The notes: generated by a model not told the origin, from the sequence alone. 63,314 nucleotides of DNA from an uncultured Litorivicinus sp. (GCA_902594275.1 CACJLQ010000005.1:1-63314); one strand, 5' to 3'; shown: positions 28,248 through 36,862, numbered from the stretch's first letter. Program-made: numbers and translations.

Positions 28248-28460
28248 TCAACTGTAATAAGAACTCCCGTCTCGTTTTTTGAAAACGGCTACGATTGCAT
28301 TGTCATTATTAACTAACTGGAAGTTTACCAATCCGTAACCACGCCCTCCCATTTGACTGCTTGATTCACGCCATTCGGTAAAGTCGAAACTGTTGCCGTC
28401 AACGCATTCAAATATGAGCGTTTCGTAGGAGTATGTTGCATACTTATCATCGGTACTCAT
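28248..28460 (-). CDS. Small unknown protein, 70 residues
   Basis: An acidic soluble frame starting MSTDDKYATYSYETLIFECV and ending near 28248. An AAAAAG-rich leader stands before the ATG, giving only a weak ribosome site. It has the composition of a folded small protein (alternating hydrophobic and polar residues, EWRESSSQMGGRGYG turn). No family recognised. Neighbours on both sides are also minus-strand orphans. Confidence 0.5.
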   Translation of the reverse strand: MSTDDKYATYSYETLIFECVDGNSFDFTEWRESSSQMGGRGYGLVNFQLVNNDNAIVAVFKKRDGSSYYS

Positions 28461-28530
28461 CTTTTTTCCGAATCAAATTTATGAAGCATCGGTGTTTAGG
28501 TAAACAAGACCGCTGAGGCTTGAACGATTT

Positions 28531-28608
28531 TTAGATAAGGTTATTAGCTTTAGCAGAAACCATAGCAAAATATAGCACCGCAAGAAGTGAAGTTCTTAAC
28601 AGACCCAT
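28531..28608 (-). CDS. 25-residue hydrophobic microprotein
   Basis: ATG at 28608 follows AGAGGATG; the peptide reads MGLLRTSLLAVLYFAMVSAK and five more residues to TAA. It looks like a signal-peptide-like or one-helix membrane peptide. Short length makes chance occurrence possible, but the ribosome site and the run of similar microproteins in this segment support it. Confidence 0.35.
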   Translation of the reverse strand: MGLLRTSLLAVLYFAMVSAKANNLI

Positions 28609-28683
28609 AATGGCATCCTCTGCTTTTTATTGTCGTCTCTGTTTGTATAGACCTAATACGCTTTTAAGTCATCTAATATTTAG

Positions 28684-28977
28684 CTATTTGCTCGATGTCT
28701 TAGCCTTGAGATTCTGCTCTTCCTCGTTGATCTCTTTCGCCAAATCCCACATCCCTGATCGTCTAGATTCATACAGGGCAACATGCTTACTGAGCTTGTG
28801 TTCCTCAGGAGTGACTTCACCGCCTGTAAAGCCACGTTCTTTGATGAGGTGATCGAGTTGTTCACGTTTGTGCGCGTAAAGTTGGCGGTTCTTTTCGAGC
28901 CACACCGTTTCCTTTTCAGCAACGTCACGCAGTTGTTGAATCAGAGATTGTTTAGCCTTGATGTTCTCATTCGTCAT
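28684..28977 (-). CDS. Small helical/coiled-coil protein
   Basis: 97 residues, rich in Lys, Glu, Gln and Leu, predicted almost wholly alpha-helical with heptad-like spacing at residues 10-50 and 65-95. A central FTGGEVTPEEHKL turn separates two helices. No signal peptide or known motif. A hairpin-forming coiled coil of this size may be a scaffold or nucleoid-like protein, but no function can be assigned. It is isolated on the minus strand. Confidence 0.55.
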   Translation of the reverse strand: MTNENIKAKQSLIQQLRDVAEKETVWLEKNRQLYAHKREQLDHLIKERGFTGGEVTPEEHKLSKHVALYESRRSGMWDLAKEINEEEQNLKAKTSSK

Positions 28978-29400
28978 ATGAACAGTCTGCCAAGACCTCT
29001 TCCCAAAATCATTCTTTTACGAACCGAAGCGGAACCAATAGCGACCATAAAAAAACGTAAGATACATGCCTATATCGACATGGATGAAAGATTTGTGTTC
29101 AACTATGGCAAAAGCCATGTCAATTAGATTTCAACGATGCAAAATTAGACTTCAACCAGTTGGTAACGAATGGTTATATCCTGGTTGTTGAAGAGCGCTT
29201 AACCTTTTGAAATTCTGAACAAAGATTTTTAGTATTATAAAAATTTTGTTATGCATCAATTAGATACGACCAAAAAACAGTGGACTTAATTTTCTCAATC
29301 GATGAAACTACAAATGTTAACGGAGCCGGAGACGGAACGTTGGCGAAAGACTTTGGTTCAGTCATGCGACGATTCTTAGCTCTTTGGTTAAAAGGTGAAA

Positions 29401-29521
29401 CAGGCCTGCGAAAGCAGACTCAAGGTTACCTTGGCAACAGATGTCTGTTGCGGCTAAAGGCACGAAAATCAGATTGAACCGAAGCCGGAAAAGGGCTGGG
29501 TTAAACCAGTCCTTTTTTTTG
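29401..29521 (+). ncRNA. Candidate structured RNA ending in a terminator
   Basis: Four hairpins follow each other: CTGC-GAAA-GCAG (29406-29417, GNRA tetraloop), CAAGG-TTA-CCTTG (29421-29433), GCAACAGA-TG-TCTGTTGC (29434-29451), and a terminator. The stems are perfect and nearly abutting, which is unusual for intergenic DNA. The 5' end is unknown and may lie as far up as 29280. A 65-codon frame (29280-29477) covers part of it but has no recognisable protein. No known RNA family matched by eye. Confidence 0.45.
29489..29520 (+). terminator. Rho-independent terminator
   Basis: AAAAGGGCTGG, loop GTTAAA, CCAGTCCTTTT and four more T; one internal mismatch. It closes the structured region just upstream. 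Confidence 0.85.
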
Positions 29522-29572
29522 CGCTGTAAAGGATGAGATGTATTTTGTAACGGTTAAGAAAGGATATGAGAT

Positions 29573-29788
29573 ATGACAAACAAATTGTTACTACTGCCGG
29601 TACTCGCACTCAAACTTAAGACTGCCCTGGCAATTAAGACTGGATTAAGTTTGTTTGGTTTGGGATTAGGAATCGGGTGTTTACTTGGTTCTTCGCCAAA
29701 TAAAGGTGAATCAGAAGTTGGCGCAAAAACTAACAGTGACGAATCGCCAGCGAAAAAACCTCGTACTCGTCGTAAAACCGTCCAATAG
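29573..29788 (+). CDS. Small membrane protein with charged tail
   Basis: 71 residues: a hydrophobic first half (about 4-40, MTNKLLLLPVLALKLKTALA then a Gly-rich helix) and a hydrophilic Lys/Arg/Ser-rich tail ending RKTVQ. AAAGGA lies about 9 nt upstream. It begins about 50 nt after a strong terminator, so it would need its own promoter. Function unknown. The positive tail would lie in the cytoplasm if the helices form a hairpin. Confidence 0.5.
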   Translation: MTNKLLLLPVLALKLKTALAIKTGLSLFGLGLGIGCLLGSSPNKGESEVGAKTNSDESPAKKPRTRRKTVQ

Positions 29789-29840
29789 TTTAGTTGTGAC
29801 TGACGAACATCTAGAGCTTTTCCGTGAGTAACTAAAAATA

Positions 29841-29954
29841 TTGAAGCAGTTATGGCTTCTGTTATGGGCTTTGCTAACAACATTGATAGCCCCTAGTGCT
29901 ATCACACTGGTACTTACTGCGTTTCCGGGATACCTGATTTGGTCGTGGTTTTGA
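29841..29954 (+). CDS. Possible 37-residue membrane microprotein (TTG start)
   Basis: Starting at TTG 29841 the frame encodes a strongly hydrophobic peptide (KQLWLLLWALLTTLIAPSAI and a second hydrophobic stretch ending LIWSWF). There is no good ribosome site and no ATG, so it may be chance or a decayed gene. Two short helices are possible. Confidence 0.25.
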   Translation: MKQLWLLLWALLTTLIAPSAITLVLTAFPGYLIWSWF

Positions 29955-30082
29955 GGACTACTTAAACTTAGGTTCACTTCTTCACAAAGTCACTCTTTTG
30001 CAAATGTGGGCTAATACTACTAACACTTTAATGACTGTTTAGGGGCCCCGGTGCTTGATCGGTGGGTGGCGTGGTTTCACAC

Positions 30083-30210
30083 ATCAATGACACAGTAAAG
30101 CTAAGAAAGCTTAGCCAAGTCTTTTAAATCTTGTTGGTGAGATTAACGAAGCGTGTAACCTTCTGCTTCTTGTAAAGCGCCCATAACTCAGCGGGATAGA
30201 GCGTTGTCCT
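30083..30210. repeat. tRNA-Arg upstream-region duplication, copy A
   Basis: Matches 31249-31378: both start ATCAATGACACAGTAAAGCT, run through similar AT-rich sequence, and end with CTTGTAAAGCGCCC and the first half of a tRNA-Arg. Copy A diverges from the intact tRNA exactly in the anticodon loop, after CCT at about 30210. The tRNA half (30177-30210) has four changes from the intact gene. Confidence 0.8.
30177..30210 (+). pseudogene. tRNA-Arg 5' half remnant
   Basis: GCGCCCATAACTCAGCGGGA and the following 14 nt resemble the 5' half of tRNA-Arg(CCG) with four substitutions, ending in the anticodon loop. No 3' half follows. Probably the scar of an integration or duplication event with the break in the anticodon loop. 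Confidence 0.75.
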
Positions 30211-30269
30211 AGAGAACTCTTACCCGTCTGATTTTCAAATTTTTTGTGCAATGGAATTGATGACCTTCA

Positions 30270-30380
30270 TTAAACACTAGAAATAATGATCAATAACAAT
30301 ACCAACCAACCAACAGAGTATCCGATAAGAAGCTTTTTTCTTGCCGATTTAGCATTCTTAGCAAAACTATTCTCATTCAT
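30270..30380 (-). CDS. 36-residue membrane microprotein
   Basis: ATG at 30380 follows AAGGGA at a proper distance. The peptide has a basic N-terminus (MNENSFAKNAKSARKKLLIG) followed by one clear membrane helix (VGWLVLLLIIISS) up to TAA. A positive-inside single-pass topology is evident. No family recognised. One of several such genes in this segment. Confidence 0.55.
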   Translation of the reverse strand: MNENSFAKNAKSARKKLLIGYSVGWLVLLLIIISSV

Positions 30381-30495
30381 TTCTGTTCCCTTGAAGACGT
30401 TACCTAACTTCCGATCGACCTTATGTTTTCAGGTGCTTGCTGTTGTCAATCCATATCGGCCTAGAATTAAATGATGATGACGCCTTTAAATATGA

Positions 30496-30711
30496 TCATT
30501 CTGCGTATGACTCCCTTACAAAGTCATCATCAGCATTAGTCTGGATTTCTAAACACTTGCTACCGTCACAACTCCATTCGGTCAACATTTTCTTCTCCAA
30601 TTCAAAAACGATACGACCATCCTATGCAATACGAGTTGGCGGCATCGCACCAAAAAGCTCGGCCAGATTACATATTCGAAGCTTACTGTTATCAGAAAGA
30701 GGATTTTTTAC
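30496..30711 (-). pseudogene. Possible small gene interrupted by an in-frame TAG
   Basis: Read on the minus strand, a frame from about 30711 to TGA at 30496-30498 gives a plausible 70-residue protein except for a TAG at 30622-30624. After the TAG an ATG (30588) with GGAGAAG upstream could restart a 30-residue product, MLTEWSCDGSKCLEIQTNAD and ten more. Either a decayed gene, a restart, or chance. Low certainty. Confidence 0.3.
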
Positions 30712-30763
30712 CAAATTAATTTAAACTACGTAGAGCTATTTCCTCAGTCCAACGGTGAGCTTT

Positions 30764-30925
30764 ATGGATAACAGTCATATTAGAAAATATTTTTTTTCTA
30801 TCCTTGGGGTATTGATCCTAGTTGTCACAATAGTTTGCATCATAAGAGTTGCAAATATTTACCTCGATCCATCTGCAAATCATCCTTCTTTGCATATGCC
30901 AAAGTCCCTAGGAGGGCAACAATGA
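30764..30925 (+). CDS. 53-residue membrane microprotein
   Basis: ATG 30764 behind GGTGAG; MDNSHIRKYFFSILGVLILV starts a single strong membrane helix (about residues 9-30) followed by a polar, Pro-rich tail of about 23 residues. Its stop overlaps the next small gene (ATGA), which implies translational coupling and argues for a real two-gene unit. No family recognised. Confidence 0.55.
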   Translation: MDNSHIRKYFFSILGVLILVVTIVCIIRVANIYLDPSANHPSLHMPKSLGGQQ

Positions 30926-31020
30926 CAAACGATCCTAAGGTCGATGTCCTTCTGGTAATATGTATTGGATTGACTGTAGTGTGGTTATTTGTCAACACCT
31001 TATTTGGACCTTTTCTCTAA
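30922..31020 (+). CDS. 32-residue membrane microprotein
   Basis: ATG 30922 overlaps the stop of the previous ORF and follows a perfect AGGAGGG 5-11 nt upstream. The peptide is MTNDPKVDVLLVICIGLTVV and 12 further residues ending FGPFL: one membrane helix with a short polar N-terminus. The ideal ribosome site makes translation likely. Function unknown. Confidence 0.6.
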   Translation: MTNDPKVDVLLVICIGLTVVWLFVNTLFGPFL

Positions 31021-31344
31021 AGCCTACAACTATGAACAAAGGCCGATTCTGTTAATCGTGGAATTTGATCAAAACACAATCTCCCAACTATCTAAACGCT
31101 TCAGAAACATTACTTAAACTGATTTCTTTTGGACTCAGAATTGACAGCCGCAATAACTCTTTTGTAGATGTGGCCAAGGTAGCTGCTACACAGACTTTGA
31201 AGAACTACACACCCCAAGGGCCCGATTGATGGGTTGCCTACCTTGACATATCAATGACACAGTAAAGCTAAGAAAGGTTAGCCGAGTCTGTTAAACTATG
31301 AATGGTGAACTTGATGAAACGTATAAACTTCGGTTCCTTGTAAA

Positions 31345-31421
<77 letters not shown>

Positions 31422-32040
31422 TTAAAGCCCCATAAAATCAAAGCCTCCAGCGGTTCAAAGAATTCGAACAGTCAAAATAGTAGTCAAAAAGCTATGCTCA
31501 AAAATTCACAAACCTATGTCGCTCCGTTTCAGTTCTTAATAGTGTTTTCAAAACGCGTGCGGGAATGAGTTTCTTAAGAGCAAATTGACCTTAGAGATGA
31601 TGACCTGATCGTTTTATACAGACTCTCGTATACTGCAAATAGCATCTATCATGTCCGGATGAGAATTGCTGGGAGTAACGGCTATGAGCGGCCCTCTAGC
31701 AAGCACTCGGAGCCCCGAGACGCTGAATACTCCGCTTCCAATCTCTATGAAAAAAGCTTTACTTTCATATCCGTAATGGCGGATCTCTCAATGCCCAAAT
31801 TCGCCAAAGCATTTGTTGCACGGAAGAAAGCTTGCGCCAAGGAAAATACACCGCCCAAAAAAAGAAGTTGGGGAAACACCGATCATCGAGTGGAGATGTA
31901 CGCGCTCGAGTTCATCTTCAAGCACTGGGTAGTCTAGGTACCTCTAGCTTTTGAAATCACGAAGTTCAAGATCAGCTGGGTGATTTTCAGAAACATTTTC
32001 CATAACCGTTTTTTACAGAAAATTTCCGCCTCCGCCTTAT
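31422..32040. other. Intergenic stretch after tRNA-Arg, no gene called
   Basis: AT-rich, no clear promoter or repeat. A 92-codon plus-strand frame (31659-31937) lacks a ribosome site and has low-complexity composition; I do not call it. The minus-strand Sia-like cluster ends at its right edge; I see no strong terminator. Confidence 0.4.
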
Positions 32041-32586
32041 TTACTTATCGATTTCGACCTTGAATATAAACAGTGTTGATCCCTCATCTTCTTTTGCAAA
32101 TTCAAAGTTGAAACGATCACATTTTCTAGCCATCTGAATAAATCCTAATCCCGCTCCTTTGCTACCCTCGGGCGGACCAGATTTAAGCCTTTCGGTATAT
32201 GCAACTTTTAACTCATCCCCACTCATCGCCTTTAGCTGAATTAAATTCCGCTCAAGCTTCGGAATAATCCCCGGACGAATTGGATTCACCGCTTCAATAA
32301 CGAAACCGGTCTGAGAAGCACTAATAGCAACTGTTCCAATACCCATGGATTCGTTTTCGTCATCGGCGGCTATTGACTCAGCCGAATACCGGATGATGTT
32401 CTGCGCCTGTTCAATAAAAACAGCAAATATTTTTGTTGCCAGCGAGCGCTTATCACTGGCTTCAAACACCCTATTCTTAACGGCATCTGAAATTGCGCTC
32501 AACGCAGTTTCAGAAAGAGGACCTGAAAAACAGAAAAAAGTATTCCTCTCGATGAGCAGTCTATGGAAATCTTGTGTATGCATCAT
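32041..32586 (-). CDS. SiaB-like protein kinase
   Basis: ATG 32586 is preferred (AAGGGGA 8 nt upstream). About 181 residues with a GHKL-type fold: the N-box-like FIEQAQNIIRYSAE (about residues 57-70) and a C-terminal GAGLGFIQMARK ATP-lid/G-box region. SiaB of Pseudomonas aeruginosa phosphorylates SiaC to turn the switch off. It is the last gene of a minus-strand set with SiaC, a nucleotide cyclase and a SiaA-type phosphatase. Functional assignment is by family and context. Confidence 0.8.
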   Translation of the reverse strand: MMHTQDFHRLLIERNTFFCFSGPLSETALSAISDAVKNRVFEASDKRSLATKIFAVFIEQAQNIIRYSAESIAADDENESMGIGTVAISASQTGFVIEAVNPIRPGIIPKLERNLIQLKAMSGDELKVAYTERLKSGPPEGSKGAGLGFIQMARKCDRFNFEFAKEDEGSTLFIFKVEIDK

Positions 32587-32629
32587 CTTCAACGTCCCCT
32601 TTCCAGATCATTGCACAAAAGGCGAACCG

Positions 32630-33010
32630 TCAAAGCTCGTCTCTAGGTTCGAGCACGTAGCTTGCATGTTCGAATGCGTCCTCAAAGTCGGCGCCAGCCT
32701 CCTCCATAGAATCATCGTCTGCCTCATAACGCCATCTAACCGCAATGTCACAACCACCACCTGCCGCATCATCGAGCATATTAAATAGATCAAAAAGAAA
32801 CATTGCTGACGAACTATTAAAATAAAGTAGCTCAAAAATCACTTCAAAGACCTCGGTTTTATCGAGAACATCTCGGACATTTCCAATTATTGGCTCGCTG
32901 AATTCAGCGATATTTTCTGGATAACATTCACCTCTCACGACTAATCTGTTTTCAGAGAGTTCGACGCTTGGGGTTCGTTTAGTTCTTTCGAGGGTAAAAA
33001 TCACTTCCAA
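32630..33010 (-). CDS. SiaC-like regulatory phosphoprotein
   Basis: 126 residues of the DUF1987/SiaC family, the target of the SiaB kinase and SiaA phosphatase. The family block around the phosphorylated residue reads FELLYFNSSSAMFLFDLFNM (about residues 60-79); the P. aeruginosa phosphosite is a threonine in an NTSS-like motif, so here a serine would take its place. Unphosphorylated SiaC binds and activates its output enzyme, in P. aeruginosa the diguanylate cyclase SiaD. Here the neighbouring output is a class III cyclase. Confidence 0.82.
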   Translation of the reverse strand: MEVIFTLERTKRTPSVELSENRLVVRGECYPENIAEFSEPIIGNVRDVLDKTEVFEVIFELLYFNSSSAMFLFDLFNMLDDAAGGGCDIAVRWRYEADDDSMEEAGADFEDAFEHASYVLEPRDEL

Positions 33011-33042
33011 TCTCCAAATAAATAAAACCGTCTAAAATGACC

Positions 33043-34047
33043 TTATCGTGCCTCAATGTTTTTTCCAATCTCTTCTAACGCTATCTGGAGAGATTTCTGA
33101 ATTGCCCGCAATTCACCTAATGAGAGAACTGAGACTGGTATCGTTAATTGATTCTGTCCAATATTTAGAGGTAACGAGGAACCATTATCCTCATCTACGA
33201 CGGCTTCAAACGTACGAACATCGTCAGCAAATCCCTTGGCTTGGATTTGATCTCGCTCAACACAAGTCACCGTATCCTTTACCTGCGCAAACGTATCAAA
33301 AGACATTAGTATCTGCCCAGGCTTAGCAGCTGACTCTAATCTAGCTGCCAAATTGACACCATTCCCAATCACGGTGTAATCCATTCGATTCTCTGATCCA
33401 AAATTTCCAACCGTACAGTAACCAGTGTGGATACCCATCCTGATTTGAAGCGGTCGTTCTAATCCAAAATCCTGCCAGGTGTTACTAATTTGTTTGAGAC
33501 GAGTGGCCATTGCTCTGGCCATCTGGACACACCGAATAGCATCCTCTTTGACACCCAGACTCTCTGGATCTCCAAAAAAAATGACGATTGCATCCCCGAC
33601 GTACTTATCGATTGTCGCCCCATACTCCAGAGCGATATTGGTCATCTCGGTCAAGTAAAAATTAAGCATTGTGGTTAGCTCTTCCGACTCCATCGAGTCT
33701 GAAGTCTTTGTAAAATCCACAATATCTGAGAAAAAAACTGTCAATTTTTTTCGGCTACTGGACAGTGATACGTGTTGACCACCTTCAAAAATTTGGCTGT
33801 ATATTTGAGGTGACAGGTACTTAGCGAGTTGCTTTGACAATTCCTGAACTTCTTGACTTTTTTCCGCCGCCTCTGCCGCCGCTTGCTCTAACTTCTTTTC
33901 GGTTCGATCAGCGTGTTTGACAAGCCTCGCCAGTGTTTTTTTTAGTCTTTGAAATTCACGAAAAACTTTCTCGATTTCCAAACGAGTCGGCTCATTTGGT
34001 ATATCGGCTATGAGCTTTTGAATTACATCAGGGTCTAAATCGTCCAT
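33043..34047 (-). CDS. Class III adenylate cyclase, probable output of the Sia-like switch
   Basis: ATG 34047 has AGAGG 5 nt upstream and gives 334 residues; a longer frame to TTG 34146 adds 33 residues that also look protein-like, so the start is uncertain. An N-terminal helical region with a long coiled coil (about 30-85) leads to a cyclase domain with both metal aspartates (FFSDIVDFT and KYVGDAIVIFF), the adenine-selecting Lys in DKYVGD and Asp in MDYTVIG, and NLAARLES with catalytic Asn and Arg. So cAMP is the expected product. No membrane helix. Confidence 0.85.
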   Translation of the reverse strand: MDDLDPDVIQKLIADIPNEPTRLEIEKVFREFQRLKKTLARLVKHADRTEKKLEQAAAEAAEKSQEVQELSKQLAKYLSPQIYSQIFEGGQHVSLSSSRKKLTVFFSDIVDFTKTSDSMESEELTTMLNFYLTEMTNIALEYGATIDKYVGDAIVIFFGDPESLGVKEDAIRCVQMARAMATRLKQISNTWQDFGLERPLQIRMGIHTGYCTVGNFGSENRMDYTVIGNGVNLAARLESAAKPGQILMSFDTFAQVKDTVTCVERDQIQAKGFADDVRTFEAVVDEDNGSSLPLNIGQNQLTIPVSVLSLGELRAIQKSLQIALEEIGKNIEAR

Positions 34048-34516
34048 AAAGCCTCTGTATAACGCATCCTCATCATAACCCAAACGCCCTAGAAAACGGC
34101 TGGTAATTCCCTCTTCACTTAGTAAGAATTTCGAGCAACATCTCAATTCACGAACAATCGATCGTCAGCGGAGATCAAAATTTTATCTAATCTTGGATCT
34201 GAGTCGGTTTTTTTAATCACTACCCATTTAGGCGTTACTAGTTTACCGAATCGACAATTAATTCTAAAAACACGATAAATATCCTTTTTCTTTTAGAGCA
34301 GCGAGGCCTCTGTAAATGTACCAATCAGTGGACACTATCTACACAGTCACAACAACACCGTTGATGCCGGCTTTGTAGTTTTTTCCTAACCGCCCGCATG
34401 ATGATCAATAGAGTGCGAGGGGAATATTCTGTATGGGCTTGGGACACTCTGTCTCGGGGATATAAACCCATTTAGCTAACTACTATCAGCGATATATTGT
34501 CACCTTTCTCCCTTCA
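34048..34516. other. Leader/intergenic region before the cyclase gene
   Basis: Up to 34146 this may be extra cyclase coding sequence. From 34147 to 34516 I find no convincing gene. The break of about 370 nt suggests that cyclase, SiaC and SiaB genes may have their own promoter, separate from the genes upstream. Confidence 0.4.
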
Positions 34517-35089
34517 CTACTTTTCACCACGTCTCTTAAGCCAAGAACACACGGTTGGCACCAACATAAAACCTTCTTTCTTATATGACACATCATAAGG
34601 ACACTTGCCTCTGATGCCGATGTATTTCCCGGTACCCCCTGTAAGGACCAAATAACCGGCTCCTCCGCTATTTTCCTCTTTGATGGTTCCATCGTTACGT
34701 CGAATGATCCCATGCCATTGATCTTGGTCTTCATCGATATATCTTATCCGTCCCTTCAGGGTGACGTTAGTACCAATTTTTTGAACGAATACCACGGCTT
34801 CTGCGGCAAAAGGAGCGCTCACCGGGAATAGGGGATGATCTGATTTAGTTACGTTCATCCCTCCCCGATGGTAGCCACCGATCACCTCCAATCGATGCGT
34901 AGTACCGCCTGGCAGCTCTTTAATAGGACCATCCAGACGAATGAATGAATGCCAACTGGGCAGATTGAAATGAAACTCACCCTTCTCTAGATCAGACGGG
35001 TAGGCTATGCCTCCTGGCAAAAGCATCAAAGCAACCAGTTTTATCGTAATCCGGACGTAGGCACTAACTGGTGACACTAGCGCTATCAC
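34517..35089 (-). CDS. Exported protein of a local four-member family (A)
   Basis: 190 residues with an N-terminal hydrophobic segment that could be a signal peptide. C-terminal family core LVLTGGTGKYIGIRGKCPYD (about residues 147-166) followed by a final Cys-Ser-Trp. Closest to member C (37540-38085): both share IRRNDGT, GGAG and GGTGKY-GI-GKCPYD. The repeated strands and Gly turns suggest a beta-barrel, perhaps like allene-oxide-cyclase folds. It overlaps the SiaA-like phosphatase gene by 26 nt, so it is co-translated with it. Confidence 0.65.
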   Translation of the reverse strand: MIALVSPVSAYVRITIKLVALMLLPGGIAYPSDLEKGEFHFNLPSWHSFIRLDGPIKELPGGTTHRLEVIGGYHRGGMNVTKSDHPLFPVSAPFAAEAVVFVQKIGTNVTLKGRIRYIDEDQDQWHGIIRRNDGTIKEENSGGAGYLVLTGGTGKYIGIRGKCPYDVSYKKEGFMLVPTVCSWLKRRGEK

Positions 35090-36833
35090 TTTGAGTTACC
35101 AACAAGAAGGTTAGGTCATCTCTCCTCGCCCAACCCTTCCCGTAATCCGAAACTAGTTTTTCCAATCCATCGATCAATTCTCCAGGGCTACGTTTTTTAT
35201 GCTGTTCGATCCATTGCAATAGCCGACGCTTACCTAACAACCTTCCTTTTTCGCCACCTGGGATATCGGTTAAACCGTCCGAAAACATTAGAATTTGGTT
35301 ATCCTTGAAGTCAACAAATTGAGTTTCAGCGCCAATATTCCCAATGATTTTGTTCATTATCTTCATGCCCTCAACAAACCTACTTTTCTCCTGCTTATTT
35401 ACCAAGAGAATACTTGCATTAATCCCCGCGAATTCGCAGACATTTGAACCGCCGTAGAAAACGCAAATAGATCCATCGAATCCTTCTTGTGCCTTGGTTT
35501 CGCCTACCTGCGCCAAAGTAGCAAGCATTCTTAACTGCATTTCTTGCAACAACTCTCCAGCGTTTGCCTCTCTATGGTCTGAGATAGTCGAGTGAAAAGC
35601 AGTATGAGCTAGAACAGACAGAAACGAACCCTGTACGCCGTGCCCAGTGCAATCGATAACAGCTACTATCGTTCTATCTGGCTCTTCCTGGACTAGATAA
35701 ATATCACCTCCAACAACGTCTAACGGGAGCCATTTAGCCTGTATTTCGACGTCTCGAGATGTTGGATCCGGTAACAAGGCTGTCTGGATTCGGGCTGCGG
35801 CGTTTATCGAACTCAATAGATCCTTTTCGGCCTCAAATCTCAATTCAAAAAGACGCTTAACGATAATAATAACCAATGACAAAGCAATAGCAGCCACCAC
35901 CAGAACTGCGACCATGGATACTAATATTGAATTTCGAGAAGCTTTAGCTAGCGATGCATTCAGTTCTGAAGTATCAGTCGAAATCTTGATCAATCCCAGC
36001 TTTGGCTCATTCGAATTATCATCCAGTATCACGCTAAATGAATTTGGAACTTGAAGGTCGAATGTTGAAATGTCTCGTTCCGCTGCATTTCCAAAATCAA
36101 TGTCCCGTAGGCGTAATAGTACGTTTCCGGTTTTCGAAAGGAATGCCACTTCGGCGCCCAAGCGTCTATCAACATTAACCAAAGCTGGCAGCCCTTCGAC
36201 ATGAACCAGCAAATATGACTGAATGGGAGCGCCAACAGGAACACCTACGGTCATATAAGGAACTTCATTTTCGAGCCAAACGAAGGTCATGGGATCATAT
36301 TCAGACCCTAAGTCTCTGTTATATAAATTGCTGATAATTTCGATAGGTGGGTTCAATATCTGATCATTCCCCCATTCCGAAACAGTGAAACCAAGACCCT
36401 CGGTAAACACTAAACTAGTTCCACGTAATGTGTATTTGTCGTCAATATTTTTCAAACGAACTTTTTCTAACGTCTCCAGTAAAAGGATTGAGCCTTCAAA
36501 ACTCAGCAATTCAACAAGGTCAGAATCCCCATCCTTTATGGCTTTTCGAATTTGAGTACTGACATCGAGTAGTTCGTTTGACGCAGATTCATCACTCGCA
36601 AACTCAGTGATTAGCTCTTCGTATGCCGACCATAAGTCGACCACAGTCGTAGTTAGAGGGGCGTCTATCTGATCTCGTTGCAAGTCCAGAGAGAACTGCT
36701 TGAAGCTTTCTGCATTGTTTAACGTAACCAATCCGGATACACCAACCAACAAAATCGCAGCGACAGCGAACGCTATACTGAGGGTCGTTATTGGCCTCTC
36801 GACAGAAAATAAAGTTGCAAATGCCGCTCTCAT
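35064..36833 (-). CDS. SiaA-like membrane PP2C phosphatase
   Basis: 589 residues: TM1 at about 17-37, an extracytoplasmic sensor of about 270 residues, TM2 at about 303-326, then a SpoIIE/PP2C phosphatase domain with GGDIYLVQ, DCTGHGVQGSFLSVLAH and LMFSDGLTDIPG metal-binding motifs. SiaA dephosphorylates SiaC in response to an outside signal. A HAMP domain is not obvious after TM2. GAGG is placed well before the ATG. Its sensor faces the compartment where the four exported paralogues should be. Confidence 0.85.
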   Translation of the reverse strand: MRAAFATLFSVERPITTLSIAFAVAAILLVGVSGLVTLNNAESFKQFSLDLQRDQIDAPLTTTVVDLWSAYEELITEFASDESASNELLDVSTQIRKAIKDGDSDLVELLSFEGSILLLETLEKVRLKNIDDKYTLRGTSLVFTEGLGFTVSEWGNDQILNPPIEIISNLYNRDLGSEYDPMTFVWLENEVPYMTVGVPVGAPIQSYLLVHVEGLPALVNVDRRLGAEVAFLSKTGNVLLRLRDIDFGNAAERDISTFDLQVPNSFSVILDDNSNEPKLGLIKISTDTSELNASLAKASRNSILVSMVAVLVVAAIALSLVIIIVKRLFELRFEAEKDLLSSINAAARIQTALLPDPTSRDVEIQAKWLPLDVVGGDIYLVQEEPDRTIVAVIDCTGHGVQGSFLSVLAHTAFHSTISDHREANAGELLQEMQLRMLATLAQVGETKAQEGFDGSICVFYGGSNVCEFAGINASILLVNKQEKSRFVEGMKIMNKIIGNIGAETQFVDFKDNQILMFSDGLTDIPGGEKGRLLGKRRLLQWIEQHKKRSPGELIDGLEKLVSDYGKGWARRDDLTFLLVTQSDSASVTS

Positions 36834-36862
36834 CGGCTGCCTCGTGATAGTGAATCAGCGAC

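Noticed and set aside
29280..29477. 65-codon protein frame from GTG 29280
   Set aside because: Weak start and no conserved protein features; the same bases form consecutive perfect hairpins, so an RNA is the better reading.
31659..31937. 92-codon plus-strand frame
   Set aside because: No ribosome-binding site, low-complexity composition, no recognisable motif; most likely chance.
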